Shown here piece by piece: positions 14,835-23,875 of a DNA stretch of 64,000 nucleotides. Both the position numbers and the translations under genes were made by a program. Source of the DNA: Tumebacillus permanentifrigoris (GTDB lineage Bacteria; Bacillota; Bacilli; Tumebacillales; Tumebacillaceae); NCBI RefSeq assembly GCF_003148565.1, contig NZ_QGGL01000017.1, positions 39,351 through 103,350 of the forward strand, given 5' to 3'. The notes beneath the pieces were generated by a model. That model did not search any database, was not told the DNA's origin, and saw only the letters and a program-made list of their open reading frames with translations. Numbering within the stretch: the first letter of the stretch is position 1; each line of letters opens with the position of its first letter.

Positions 14835-15659
14835 TTAACGATCCCAAAGCTCCATCTCGCGCAAAACCTTCACGACGCGGTCGGGGTAGTCGCTACAGAT
14901 GCCATCGACACCCCATTCGAGCAATTGCCGAATTTGTCGTTCCTCATTAATCGTCCACACATGCACTTTGACCCCGTGCCCGTGCGCGATCTCGACGGAA
15001 CGCGGAGTGACCACCGGGATGCCATATTGCGAAACTGGCACTTGAAACGCATCGACAGGCGGCTTGTAAAATTTCTGCATCCCACATCGCCAGTACGCGA
15101 CGAACTCCACCATGTTGCGCGTGTTCGCACTGGTTGCGACTTGGCGCAGGCCCAGCCGTCGAAACCGCTGCATCGTCACACTGTGAAACGAAGTGACCAA
15201 GACGCGATCCTGTGCATCGTGCCGCTTGATCGTCTCCACCAAGGCCAATTCCAGCGGTGGTGTCTTTTGCTTGATGTCCATGTTGACACGAATCGTCGGA
15301 AACTCTTGCAACACCTCGTCGAGCGTCGGAATCGTCACGCCCTGACCTCGAAATGGGTACGTTCGTCCACCATCGGTGGAAAACTGATAGCCGAAATCGA
15401 TCGACTTGAGCTCGGCGAGCGTCATGTCCCTGATCCAGCCCTTGCCGTCGGTGAGCCGGTCTACCGTCTCATCGTGACTCAACACAACATGCCCATCGCG
15501 CGTCATGTGGATGTCGGTCTCAAATGCGTCAGCCCCCATCTCGACCGCCAGTTGAAACGCCTCGCGCGTGTTCGATGGCGCATGACCTGACGCCCCTTGG
15601 TGTGCAAGCACCATCGGGCGCGGCAGGTCCAGATAAGGCTTGGTCTTGCTGAGCCTCAT
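14835..15659 (-). CDS. Glycerophosphodiester phosphodiesterase
   Basis: This 274-residue TIM-barrel enzyme hydrolyses glycerophosphodiesters to glycerol 3-phosphate and an alcohol. The GDPD signature is visible: VLAHQGASGHAPSNT with the catalytic His, then ADAFETDIHMTRDGHVVLSHD with the metal-binding Glu-x-Asp and the second catalytic His. There is no signal peptide, so it is cytoplasmic. It is last in a run with DedA, DUF1802 and a small membrane protein, and near plsY, which fits recycling of lipid headgroups. Confidence 0.92.
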   Translation of the reverse strand: MRLSKTKPYLDLPRPMVLAHQGASGHAPSNTREAFQLAVEMGADAFETDIHMTRDGHVVLSHDETVDRLTDGKGWIRDMTLAELKSIDFGYQFSTDGGRTYPFRGQGVTIPTLDEVLQEFPTIRVNMDIKQKTPPLELALVETIKRHDAQDRVLVTSFHSVTMQRFRRLGLRQVATSANTRNMVEFVAYWRCGMQKFYKPPVDAFQVPVSQYGIPVVTPRSVEIAHGHGVKVHVWTINEERQIRQLLEWGVDGICSDYPDRVVKVLREMELWDR

Positions 15660-15699
15660 GTGTCTCCCCCGTTTCTTTCTCTCTCCCCGTCATCGGGCA

Positions 15700-16068
15700 C
15701 TACTCGATTGTGCGTTGGATCATCTGGGCGCGTTCTGGGTGGGTCGCAATCGCAACTTCTCCACCAGCCCCCCGAAGCGTCAGACGCCCCGTCTCTTGCG
15801 CGAACACCTGCGCGCCTTCTAAGGCAAACAGGCGTTTTTCCGTGGACGTGAGACAGACGACGCCGTCGAGGACGGACAGGTAGAGCTTGGCACCCTCTGC
15901 TACCCCATCCAAGGTGCCGCGGAGGTACGTAACCATCCCTTCGTAGCGGACGGCGCGTTCCTCGTAAGCGTCGCGGGCGAGGCGGAGCAGCCCGCTTTTT
16001 CTCGATTCAAAATACTGCCCGATCGTGATCCCGATGAGGATCAGCGTGGCCAAGATGCCGATGAACAT
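15700..16068 (-). CDS. Small membrane-anchored protein of unknown function
   Basis: This 122-residue protein has one N-terminal membrane segment (about residues 2-18) and a soluble domain of mixed strands that ends in a basic/acidic tail. I do not recognise a family. GAGGGGGCG precedes the ATG. It lies between DUF1802 (16 nt) and GDPD (40 nt), so it is probably an operon member. Confidence 0.7.
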   Translation of the reverse strand: MFIGILATLILIGITIGQYFESRKSGLLRLARDAYEERAVRYEGMVTYLRGTLDGVAEGAKLYLSVLDGVVCLTSTEKRLFALEGAQVFAQETGRLTLRGAGGEVAIATHPERAQMIQRTIE

Positions 16069-16083
16069 CTGTGCCGCCCCCTC

Positions 16084-16743
16084 TTAGGAATGACCTTGTG
16101 CAGCATAATCATCAGCATGCCAAGCCCCGATACTGCGCAGAATCTCCTCGCGTTGGCGAAGGTAGTCGTCCTTGGCGATCACGGGTTCAAGGTCAAAATT
16201 GCTGATCGACCGGTCCAATTTCAGCCATGACTTGCACCCGCTGTACTCGCTCTCGACTTTGATCGTCTTGGGTTCCGACAGACGGTAGGCGCGCAGGAGC
16301 AGGATGTGCAGAGGTCTGTCCGCTTGCCACTGCAAGCGCTCCTGTGCATAATTCGGCGTGAGGATGTGGTACGGATCGAACTTCTTCAACAACTCCTCGT
16401 CCGCCTTGATGGTGATGTCGTCGGTGACGTGCCCGACATGCGTGATCGTCACTTGTCGAGGCGGCAGTTCCCGGCCTTCGAGAGTCTGTTGCAACAGGTC
16501 TCGATAAGCGGGCTTGATCAAGTCCACATTTTGATGCTCGTAGGTCGGGTACAGGTAGAAGGATTGTTCCTCCAACCGGAAATCCTGCGTCTCTTCGGTG
16601 ATTCCGCCCTTGCGGATCAACACGACTTGCTCACCTCTGGCGATTGCTTCGATGCAAACCGCCCACTCCTTCAACGCCACTTCCTTGATCGGCAAGTGCG
16701 GGCTGTGCAAATCCACGGAGAAAGATCGGAAGCTCACAGACAT
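16084..16743 (-). CDS. DUF1802 family protein
   Basis: This 219-residue soluble protein matches the DUF1802 pattern: ALKEWAVCIEAIARGEQVVLIRKGGITEE near the N-terminus, followed by an Arg/Tyr-rich middle (FYLYPTYEHQ). The function of the family is not established. The ATG at 16743 has GGAGTG in front of it and lies 5 nt after the DedA stop, so the two are coupled. The 41-residue extension of the frame upstream is antisense to nothing else but overlaps DedA and is unlikely. Confidence 0.82.
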   Translation of the reverse strand: MSVSFRSFSVDLHSPHLPIKEVALKEWAVCIEAIARGEQVVLIRKGGITEETQDFRLEEQSFYLYPTYEHQNVDLIKPAYRDLLQQTLEGRELPPRQVTITHVGHVTDDITIKADEELLKKFDPYHILTPNYAQERLQWQADRPLHILLLRAYRLSEPKTIKVESEYSGCKSWLKLDRSISNFDLEPVIAKDDYLRQREEILRSIGAWHADDYAAQGHS

Positions 16744-16748
16744 CTGGT

Positions 16749-17372
16749 TCACTCCTTCGATTCTGGTGGCACGTCCTGAAAGGTTAGTTTTGCCAAACGC
16801 CGCTTTCTTATCACGCGATATACAAACGGCGCAATCAACGACAAGACGACGAGCACGATAATCCAATAGCGGAACGGATAGACGATCTCCTCAATCCGAT
16901 GCAAGCGATGGCTGACATACTGCCCGAGCAACAGAAACGTCAGCGCCCAGAACAACGCACCCGCGTAGGCAAACGGCGCGAAGATGCGGTACTTCATCCG
17001 CGTCACACCTGCCGTGAGCGCCGTCACATGGCGAAGTCCGGGTACGAAATAGCCGAAAAAGATCATCATCCAGCCGAACCGTTCCATATAACGCTCGACT
17101 TTGAACAAGCGCTCCTCCGTCAAGTGCAAAAACCGCCCAAACCGCGTCACCACCCCACGGCCGACAACTCGTCCAATCACATAGCTAAGCGAAATCCCGC
17201 AGATGCTCCCCAGCCAAGCAGCCGTCAGCGATCCCCAGAAATTCATATGTCCTTTGTGTATCGCGATCCCGACCAGCGACAACAACGCCTCATCTGGCAA
17301 CGGAATCCCCACAATCCCCAATAGAAGCAACACAAACAGTCCGAAGTACCCGTAGTGGTCCAGGAACTGCAT
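16749..17372 (-). CDS. DedA-family membrane protein
   Basis: This 207-residue polytopic protein has the DedA core GIVGIPLPDEALLSLVG, a conserved Gly-rich re-entrant segment (GSICGISLSYVIGR), and the RFxPGxR-like motif FGYFVPGLRHVTALTAG. Recent work links DedA-family proteins to flipping of lipid carriers and phospholipids. That role would suit the neighbouring lipid genes but cannot be read from the sequence. The ribosome binding site is weak. It starts the run DedA, DUF1802, small protein, GDPD. Confidence 0.88.
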   Translation of the reverse strand: MQFLDHYGYFGLFVLLLLGIVGIPLPDEALLSLVGIAIHKGHMNFWGSLTAAWLGSICGISLSYVIGRVVGRGVVTRFGRFLHLTEERLFKVERYMERFGWMMIFFGYFVPGLRHVTALTAGVTRMKYRIFAPFAYAGALFWALTFLLLGQYVSHRLHRIEEIVYPFRYWIIVLVVLSLIAPFVYRVIRKRRLAKLTFQDVPPESKE

Positions 17373-17413
17373 CCAATGTTCGATCTAAATCACCCCACCG
17401 ATCTTGACACTCC

Positions 17414-17509
17414 TCATTCCGGCAACAGCGAATTGAACCATTCCCCTGCGAGGTAAATCACCAGCACCGACGTCACGGACCACATCATCATCCAGACAAA
17501 CTTCCGCAT
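17414..17509 (-). CDS. Putative 31-residue membrane peptide
   Basis: A short frame (MRKFVWMMMWSVTSVLVI..., one membrane segment, ending in a charged EWFNSLLPE-type tail) follows a strong AGGAGGGG with good spacing. It ends 42 nt before DedA and may lead that operon. It is too short for homology by eye. The evidence is the ribosome binding site and the clean amphipathic composition. Confidence 0.5.
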   Translation of the reverse strand: MRKFVWMMMWSVTSVLVIYLAGEWFNSLLPE

Positions 17510-17550
17510 CTATGTACCCCTCCTGAACATCGTATGACTAGTACGTAAGA

Positions 17551-17576
17551 AAAAGCATGCATCCCTGCATGCTTTT
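17551..17576. terminator. Bidirectional terminator
   Basis: A perfect 11-bp stem (AAAAGCATGCA with TGCATGCTTTT) with a 4-nt loop lies 27 nt downstream of the stop of the 129-residue gene. Its A and T ends make it work on both strands. Confidence 0.85.
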
Positions 17577-17602
17577 ACTATGTCCAGAAGTAGGAAAATC
17601 CC

Positions 17603-17992
17603 TTACTCCGCCGCTACAGCAACGAAAGCCGGGCCGCTGATCAACTTGGACTCAACGCCATTTTCCTTCCACTCTTCGATCAGGACATCAACCGTCTCCT
17701 GAGCAAGCGGGAAGATCTGAATCACGATGAGCATATCGAGCATGGCTTTTTGCTCGTTTTTACGCGCACGTTGAAGAACGTCCGCGACGGTGTCCATCTC
17801 ATCCGGTACCAGACCGCCCTCAGCGGCATGGATGTTGATGATGTTTTGACCGAACGCCACTTCGTAGACGTTGTCAGTCTCAGCCGGTGCTGGGAACTGG
17901 CGATCCTTGAAACGGGAGGTCAAGCCCATTTTCTGTACCGGGTTCAGTTTGGTGCGCTTCAGCAGGGCTTTGATATCGAAAGTTTCATTCAT
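17603..17992 (-). CDS. Conserved-looking 129-residue protein, function unknown
   Basis: A soluble, acidic 129-residue protein without signal peptide or membrane segment. I do not recognise the family. It has its own promoter (GTGACG at 18052-18057 and TATACT at 18029-18034, 17 bp apart), AAGGAG before the ATG, and a terminator behind it, so it is an independent, real gene. Confidence 0.75.
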   Translation of the reverse strand: MNETFDIKALLKRTKLNPVQKMGLTSRFKDRQFPAPAETDNVYEVAFGQNIINIHAAEGGLVPDEMDTVADVLQRARKNEQKAMLDMLIVIQIFPLAQETVDVLIEEWKENGVESKLISGPAFVAVAAE

Positions 17993-18028
17993 TTTAGGTT
18001 AGCTCCTTCCAATAAAACTACAGATCCT

Positions 18029-18057
18029 AGTATAACGGAAACCGCGCCAATCGTCAC
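18029..18057 (-). promoter_or_regulatory. Promoter of the 129-residue protein gene
   Basis: On the minus strand GTGACG (18052-18057) and TATACT (18029-18034) have a 17-bp spacer. The -35 box overlaps the last codons of the upstream kinase gene. Confidence 0.65.
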
Positions 18058-19661
18058 GAAGTCATCTGCGTCACAGGCAGCCAGATCGTGAAGGTCGTCC
18101 CCCGATCGACTTCGCTGGCGATCTCCATGTCACCGCCGTGCGCCTCAATGATCGACTTGGCATTGTGCAGGCCGAGTCCCGTGCCTTTGCTTTTGGTCGT
18201 GTAAAACGGCTCGAAGATATCCTGCAAGGAATCCTCAGGAATCCCTTGCCCGGTGTCGCGCACCTCGATGCGCACAAACTCCGGCTCCTCTGCGTCGCGT
18301 TGCACCGTCAATTCCACCCGTCCTCCCGCTGGCGTCGCGTCGATCGCGTTGCCCAACAGGTTCAGGATCACTTGGTGAACTTGGTCGCAATCCGCACGGA
18401 TCGAGCCGACTTCCTGGTAGTGCTCGACCAGTCGCAAGTTCGCTTCCCGGAACACCCCTTGCATCAGGTTGCAGGTGCCTTGCAACAGCTCGACGATCTC
18501 GCAATTCTCGAAGTTCGGCGTCTGCGGGCGGGAGATGTTGAGGAAGTGGTTCACGAGGTCTTCGATGCGACGGATCTCGTTGAGGATCATTTTTCCTTTT
18601 TTCTCGGACTTTTCCGAGAACTCTTCCTGTCCGAGCATCAACTGCATCGCCAATTTGATCACCGCAACCGGGTTGCGTATCTCATGGGCGATCTGTGCAG
18701 AGAACATGCCCATCGTGGACAGGCGCTCCGAGTGGCGCATGTTGCGCTCCAATTGCACATAGCGCGTCATGTCCCGCCCGACGAGCAACAGCCGAGACTG
18801 GTGGTCCAGCGGATCGATTACCCAACGAGCATCCCAGAAGAGATGACACTCCACACCCGTGCGCGGGTTGGGGAGTTTTTCATGGAAGTCGGTCAGGTCA
18901 CGCTGTTCGAGCAGCGCGACGAGAGGGGCGCTTTTTTCAGAAAAAATGTCTTGGAGCGTGCTGGCACCTCGTGCAGGAACGAGGTCTTCAGCGGAGCGAT
19001 TGCGGTGCAGTATATGACCATCCCGATCCGTGATCAGGATCAGGTGGTTCGAAGTTTCCGTGAGTTTCTGCTGCAACAGCAGGGTGCGGTAGTGCTCAGA
19101 CTTCAACACCATCGCCGTTTCGATGGCGTGGCCGATCGAGAGGACAGTGCCCAGCATGTAGGGACTGTGTTCCGTCTTGTACGCGGCGATGGCGAGCGCG
19201 CCGACGATCTGGCCGTTCTCGTCATGCAATGGCGCCGCCGCACAGGACATGCCATGCAGACCCTGCAGGAAGTGATCCTCCCCGACCATCTGCAACGGGC
19301 GATTCTCCTCCAACGCAGTGCCGATCGCATTGGCGCCAAAAACGCGTTCGCTCCAACACATGCCGAGCGTGGTATGTTGCTTCAACAATTCGTCTGGCAA
19401 GCGTTCCCCGCGCGTGGCGAGCAGGATGCCATCGGCGTCACAGATCGCGACGATGCACTCGCTCTCCACCGTGCGGTAGAGGTGATCGACATAGTGGAGC
19501 GCTGATTCTAGCAGGCGAGAGTTCGCCATGATGCGCGCTTGCAGTTCAGTGCCTGTGACAGGTGTGACCGACGGCAACACATGCGGGTCGATCCCATAGG
19601 AACGGGAGCGCGCCCACGCGTGATCAAACGAAGACGACTGGTGCGGATAGAGTTCATTCAT
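18054..19661 (-). CDS. GAF-PAS sensor histidine kinase (orphan)
   Basis: This 535-residue cytoplasmic kinase has an N-terminal GAF region like that of AcoR/DhaR-type activators (about 1-195), a PAS-like domain (about 200-300), HisKA with phospho-acceptor His326 in AHEIRNP, and a HATPase domain with the N box at 438, DTGQG (469-473) and GTGLGL (493-498). The kinase half resembles NtrB/KinA-type enzymes. No membrane segments are seen, so it senses an internal signal. No response regulator is adjacent. It could feed the sporulation phosphorelay (inference). A TATAAT lies at 19701-19706 but a clear -35 does not. Confidence 0.9.
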   Translation of the reverse strand: MNELYPHQSSSFDHAWARSRSYGIDPHVLPSVTPVTGTELQARIMANSRLLESALHYVDHLYRTVESECIVAICDADGILLATRGERLPDELLKQHTTLGMCWSERVFGANAIGTALEENRPLQMVGEDHFLQGLHGMSCAAAPLHDENGQIVGALAIAAYKTEHSPYMLGTVLSIGHAIETAMVLKSEHYRTLLLQQKLTETSNHLILITDRDGHILHRNRSAEDLVPARGASTLQDIFSEKSAPLVALLEQRDLTDFHEKLPNPRTGVECHLFWDARWVIDPLDHQSRLLLVGRDMTRYVQLERNMRHSERLSTMGMFSAQIAHEIRNPVAVIKLAMQLMLGQEEFSEKSEKKGKMILNEIRRIEDLVNHFLNISRPQTPNFENCEIVELLQGTCNLMQGVFREANLRLVEHYQEVGSIRADCDQVHQVILNLLGNAIDATPAGGRVELTVQRDAEEPEFVRIEVRDTGQGIPEDSLQDIFEPFYTTKSKGTGLGLHNAKSIIEAHGGDMEIASEVDRGTTFTIWLPVTQMTS

Positions 19662-19776
19662 CGCTTCTGGGTTCCCTTTCAGGTCGATTGATTATCATTT
19701 ATTATAGCAGATTCGAAAAGGGTTGTTGGGACGAACGTCGAAATAAACAGGGACTTGAACAATCTGGAGGACTTTC

Positions 19777-20967
19777 ATGAAAGTAACAAGACACCGCCCT
19801 GACTTCGTACTGTTCCTCGTCGTGATACTCCTTGCGCTGATCGGTTTGGTCGCAGTTTACAGCGCCAGTGCGATCTACGCATACAAAATGAAGGACACCC
19901 CGGACTACTACTTCCTTCGCCAATTGCTGTTTTTCGCCGTCGGGATGTTCGGGATGCTGTTCGCGATGAACACCAACTACCGCTTGTGGTACCGGTTGTC
20001 GCGTCCGATGCTGCTGGTCACCTACCTCCTGCTCGGCATGGTGTTGATCCCAGGCATTGGGGATACGGTCAACGGCGCGAACCGTTGGATCGGCCTCGGG
20101 CCGTTCTCGTTCCAACCGACAGAGATCGCCATGATCACGATCAATCTCTACCTCGCCTACCTGCTCACGAAAAAAGGCGATCGGGTCGACGACCCGAAAG
20201 CCTCCTTTTGGCCGTCCGTCATCCTCGTGGTCATCGGGTTCGTCCTGATCATCTGCGAGCCGGACATGGATACCGCGATCACATTCGCCGCGGGTCCGTT
20301 CCTGATCATGTTCGTCGCAGGCGTGCCGATGAAGCACTTGCGCAACACGTTCTTGCTGGCGGTGCTCGCCGCCGTACCGCTCGCCTTGATGGGCTATCGC
20401 GGCGACCGGATCAAAACCTACTTCAATCCGTTCGAGCACATGGACAAGGACGGGTATCAGATCGTGCAGTCGCTGTTTGCGATCTCGACAGGGGGTTGGA
20501 CCGGTCGGGGCTTGGGACACTCGATTGAGAAGTTCTCGTACCTGCCGGAAGCGCACACCGACTTTATCTTTGCGATCTTCTCCGAGGAGTGGGGCTTGCT
20601 CGGCGGTCTGTTCCTGATCGCGCTCTACGGAGTCGTGATCTGGCGCGGGATCTACATCGCGCTGAACGTGCAGGACAAGTTCGCCCAACTGACGGCGATC
20701 GGCATCACGTCGGTCATCGCGATGGCGGTGTTTTTCAACATCGGTTCGGTGTCCGGTCTGCTGCCGGTCATCGGGGTTCCGCTACCGTTTATCTCCTACG
20801 GCGGCACGTCGCTGCTGCTCAAAATGTTCATGATGGGCATCCTGTTGAACATCTCCCGCTACACGGGCAAGCCGGGCGAAGTGAGCACGACTCAGCCGCC
20901 CGCAACCGCACCGCGCCTCAAGCACGGTGCGACGATCGACATGACGCGTTCGCGTTTTGACACATAA
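19777..20967 (+). CDS. SEDS-family protein (FtsW/RodA/SpoVE type)
   Basis: This 396-residue protein has ten membrane segments and the SEDS glycosyltransferase hallmarks: VYSASAIYAY in segment 1, NGANRWIGLGPFSFQPTEIA, CEPDMDTAIT, YQIVQSLFAISTGGWTGRGLG, PEAHTDFIFAIFSEEWG and IGVPLPFISYGGTS. These enzymes polymerise lipid II into glycan strands with a partner class B PBP. No PBP gene is next to it. The motifs are closest to FtsW/SpoVE, but which process it serves cannot be told. GGAGGAC precedes the ATG. It is followed closely by an MBL-fold gene. Confidence 0.9.
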   Translation: MKVTRHRPDFVLFLVVILLALIGLVAVYSASAIYAYKMKDTPDYYFLRQLLFFAVGMFGMLFAMNTNYRLWYRLSRPMLLVTYLLLGMVLIPGIGDTVNGANRWIGLGPFSFQPTEIAMITINLYLAYLLTKKGDRVDDPKASFWPSVILVVIGFVLIICEPDMDTAITFAAGPFLIMFVAGVPMKHLRNTFLLAVLAAVPLALMGYRGDRIKTYFNPFEHMDKDGYQIVQSLFAISTGGWTGRGLGHSIEKFSYLPEAHTDFIFAIFSEEWGLLGGLFLIALYGVVIWRGIYIALNVQDKFAQLTAIGITSVIAMAVFFNIGSVSGLLPVIGVPLPFISYGGTSLLLKMFMMGILLNISRYTGKPGEVSTTQPPATAPRLKHGATIDMTRSRFDT

Positions 20968-20983
20968 TGAGGTGATGATCCAG

Positions 20984-21934
20984 ATGACGAACATTCCACA
21001 AGACTTGCAACATGGTGTCTACATGATCGACCTGCTCGAATCGGGAGAGCGTGGCCGCACCGCCTCGTACATCGTGCGCGGGGATCAACAGACCGCGCTG
21101 ATCGAGACCGGCTCCTCGCACTCCAGCCAGCGCATCCTCGACAGCATCACCGCACTTGGTCTGTCGCCAGCTGACATCGACTATGTGATTGTCACACACA
21201 TCCATCTCGACCATTCGGGCGGCGTCGGCTACATCCTGCCACAGTTTCCGAATGCCAAAGTCGTTTGCCACCCGCGTGCGTCGCGTCATCTGATCGACCC
21301 GACGCGTCTGATCGCGGGGGCGAGCGCTGTCTACGGCGATGAGTTGGAGCGGATTTTCGGCACGATCCTGCCGGTGCCGGAGGATCGCGTGTTGGTGCGC
21401 GAGGATGGCGAGACGATCGACCTCGGCGGTCGTGTGCTGACGTTCTACGACACACCGGGCCATGCTCGTCACCACTTCTCGATTCAGGACAGCGGTTCGA
21501 ACGGGATCTTCACAGGCGACACGGTGAGCATCCGCTATGTGCCAGAATTGACCGGTTGGGACTTCACCTGCCTGTTCCCGTCGACCTCGCCATCTGAGTT
21601 TGATCGCGACGCCGTGTTCCGCACGATCGAGCGTCTGGAGCAATTGCAGCCGGAGCGCATCTACCACACGCACTTCGGTGTGACGGAGCCCGCATCTACT
21701 GCATTTGAGCGCACGCGGCAAACGATTGCCGACTATGATGATTTCGCACGCGAGATGTTCCGTCCCGGTCTGCCGTGGGAGGATCTCGCTGAACGCATCC
21801 GTGCGTACATCCGTGCCGATCTAGCCGCGCACGGGCACCATGTGGTCGACTTGAGCGGCATCGAGCTGGACATCGAGTTGAACGCCAAGGGCTTGTTGTT
21901 TGTGCTCGAGAAGGAACATGCGCAGAAGCAGTAA
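20984..21934 (+). CDS. MBL-fold metallohydrolase
   Basis: This 316-residue protein has the metallo-beta-lactamase metal motif THIHLDHSGG, a second metal His in TPGHARHH, the bridging Asp in FTGDTVS and a C-terminal metal His in HTHFG. It is a general hydrolase of the glyoxalase II/lactonase branch; the substrate is unknown. I start it at the ATG at 20984, 9 nt behind GAGGTG. Two earlier in-frame start codons overlap the SEDS stop or that site. The 16-nt gap suggests co-transcription with the SEDS gene. Confidence 0.86.
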   Translation: MTNIPQDLQHGVYMIDLLESGERGRTASYIVRGDQQTALIETGSSHSSQRILDSITALGLSPADIDYVIVTHIHLDHSGGVGYILPQFPNAKVVCHPRASRHLIDPTRLIAGASAVYGDELERIFGTILPVPEDRVLVREDGETIDLGGRVLTFYDTPGHARHHFSIQDSGSNGIFTGDTVSIRYVPELTGWDFTCLFPSTSPSEFDRDAVFRTIERLEQLQPERIYHTHFGVTEPASTAFERTRQTIADYDDFAREMFRPGLPWEDLAERIRAYIRADLAAHGHHVVDLSGIELDIELNAKGLLFVLEKEHAQKQ

Positions 21935-21939
21935 CATCG

Positions 21940-21976
21940 AAAAAGCACCGAGTGCCAAGGCACTCGGTGCTTTTTT
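21940..21976. terminator. Bidirectional terminator between the MBL and chemoreceptor genes
   Basis: A perfect 17-bp stem (AAAAAGCACCGAGTGCC and its complement) with a 2-nt centre ends in a T run on both strands and serves two convergent genes. Confidence 0.93.
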
Positions 21977-21984
21977 CCATTCCC

Positions 21985-23697
21985 TTAGAACTTGAACTTC
22001 CCAACCAACATCGAGAGTTCCTCCGCCAGCATGGAAAGCGAGGACGCCGACATGGCGATCTCGTTCATGGAGGAGAGTTGCTCCTGAGCGACAGCGGAAA
22101 CGTTCTGCGTACCGACCGCAGTCCCGGTCGCAACTTGGGAGATCGTCTCGAACTGATGCACCACTTGCGAAGTGCCAACCGACATCTGATCGGAGGCGCT
22201 CGATACCACCCGGATGCGCTCTGCTACTTGGTTCACCGCTTCGAGAATTTGCTCGAACGATTCCCCGGCTTTGTTCACCACGCTGATCCCTACGGTGACT
22301 TCCTCGTTCCCGCGATCCATCGACTGCATCGCTTGTAGCGTCTCGTCTTGGATGGCACGAATCAATTCACCGATCTCCAACGCCGACATGCTGGATTGCT
22401 CCGCCAACTTGCGAACTTCGTCAGCGACGACAGCAAAGCCACGGCCTTGCTCGCCCGCCCGTGCGGCTTCAATCGCCGCGTTGAGCGCCAACAGGTTGGT
22501 CTGCGCGGAGATCTTCGTGATCGCCCCCAGGATGTTGCCGATCTGCTCGGAACGCTCTCCGAGCTTCTGCACGACACCTGACAGACCGCCGATCGTCGTA
22601 TGGATCGACGTCATCTGGTTGATCGCAGAGCGAATTGCTTCGTTCCCCTCGCGTGCGATCTGGGAAGTCTGCTGTGCCATATCCGACACGCTGCCCGCAT
22701 TGCGAGCGATCTCTTGCGCACCGGAGGACATGCGCTCCATCTCGCCTGCACAAGAACCGACGCTCTCGACTTGGTGATCTGCCCCCGCGGAGATTTCACG
22801 GATCGTGCTGGAGATCTGCTCGGTCGCAAGCTTGGTCGACTCGGCACTCGTGTTCAATTCCTCCGAGGAGACGGAGACCATGTCCGCACTGACACTGATC
22901 TGTGAGATCAGATCGCGCAGTTTTTCCGTCATCTTGTTGTACCCGATGGCGAGGTCCCCGATCTCATCGTTGTTTTTCACGTTCAATCGGCGCGTCAGGT
23001 CGGCATCGCCCTCGGCGATCTCACGCAACTGCAGGTTGATCTCGCGAATCGGGGCGAGGATCGTTCGGATGAACACGTAGATCGCAAATACCGCCACGAC
23101 CACCGCGCTGGCACCTCCGTAGAAGATCCAACCCTTCGCATCTGCGATCGCTTGCTGGCCATCTGTCCAGACGATTTTCCCGATCTTCATAAACTCTGCC
23201 ATCAGCTTCTCGTCTGAGGTGCGCAGGACGGCCATGTCCGCATCCACCTTGGCGACCGCAGCCCGAGCTTCTGCCAACTTGCCGCTTTTGCCCAGTTGAA
23301 TCTGTGTGTCCAATTGTACCTGTAGATCTTTGACTTTCGGTAGGACGTCTTTCTCGACGAGGTCTTTGATCACGTCGTGGTTCAGTTCGCCGCTCCGAAC
23401 CGTTTCAATGTCCTTTTGCAATTTGGCTTGGGTCGCTTGATAGGACGAGAGCGAACTCTCTTGCCCATTCAACAGATAGCCGCGCACGCTGTTCTGCATC
23501 GAGACGAGATCGGTAACCAGCGCATCTGCCGCTTTGTTTTTCGGCTGTACCTGTTCAACGACTGTACCCTCCAACTGCTCCAAGGAGATAAAATGTTGGT
23601 AACATCTCCAACCGATCAAAAGCAGTAGGAACACGACGATTCCGTTCCAGATCACCATCCGTACACGCAAAGAATAGCGCATCTTCTTCATTTTCAT
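21985..23697 (-). CDS. Methyl-accepting chemotaxis protein, copy 1
   Basis: This 570-residue chemoreceptor has membrane segments at about residues 11-30 and 190-210, a periplasmic-type sensor of the CHASE3 kind ([18 protein letters not shown]), a HAMP domain, and the cytoplasmic signalling domain with the hairpin tip [22 protein letters not shown]. It would couple to CheW/CheA. It is 75 nt or more from its paralogue at 23876-25585 and shares the same layout, so the pair arose by duplication. The ribosome binding site GGAGG lies 12 nt before the ATG, which is long. Confidence 0.92.
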   Translation of the reverse strand: MKMKKMRYSLRVRMVIWNGIVVFLLLLIGWRCYQHFISLEQLEGTVVEQVQPKNKAADALVTDLVSMQNSVRGYLLNGQESSLSSYQATQAKLQKDIETVRSGELNHDVIKDLVEKDVLPKVKDLQVQLDTQIQLGKSGKLAEARAAVAKVDADMAVLRTSDEKLMAEFMKIGKIVWTDGQQAIADAKGWIFYGGASAVVVAVFAIYVFIRTILAPIREINLQLREIAEGDADLTRRLNVKNNDEIGDLAIGYNKMTEKLRDLISQISVSADMVSVSSEELNTSAESTKLATEQISSTIREISAGADHQVESVGSCAGEMERMSSGAQEIARNAGSVSDMAQQTSQIAREGNEAIRSAINQMTSIHTTIGGLSGVVQKLGERSEQIGNILGAITKISAQTNLLALNAAIEAARAGEQGRGFAVVADEVRKLAEQSSMSALEIGELIRAIQDETLQAMQSMDRGNEEVTVGISVVNKAGESFEQILEAVNQVAERIRVVSSASDQMSVGTSQVVHQFETISQVATGTAVGTQNVSAVAQEQLSSMNEIAMSASSLSMLAEELSMLVGKFKF

Positions 23698-23830
23698 AAG
23701 TCCGGGTACCCTCCCATTGCTCAGGCAAAATACATGTACCTACTTCGACAACGTAATGCGCAAACCTTTTTAGTTAAATAGAACATAATCAATCATATAT
23801 TACTGATATTTCAAACTAATAAGATATAAA

Positions 23831-23864
23831 AAAGAACCATGTACCCTCAGGTACATGGTTCTTT
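23831..23864. terminator. Terminator between the two chemoreceptor genes
   Basis: A 15-bp stem (AAAGAACCATGTACC with its complement) and a CTCA loop lie just behind copy 2 and end it on the minus strand, so the copies are separate transcripts. Confidence 0.88.
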
Positions 23865-23875
23865 CACACATGTTC

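Noticed and set aside
19690..19715. Fur-box-like TGATTATCATTTATTA before the sensor kinase
   Set aside because: Only about 10 positions of the consensus match and no iron gene is nearby.
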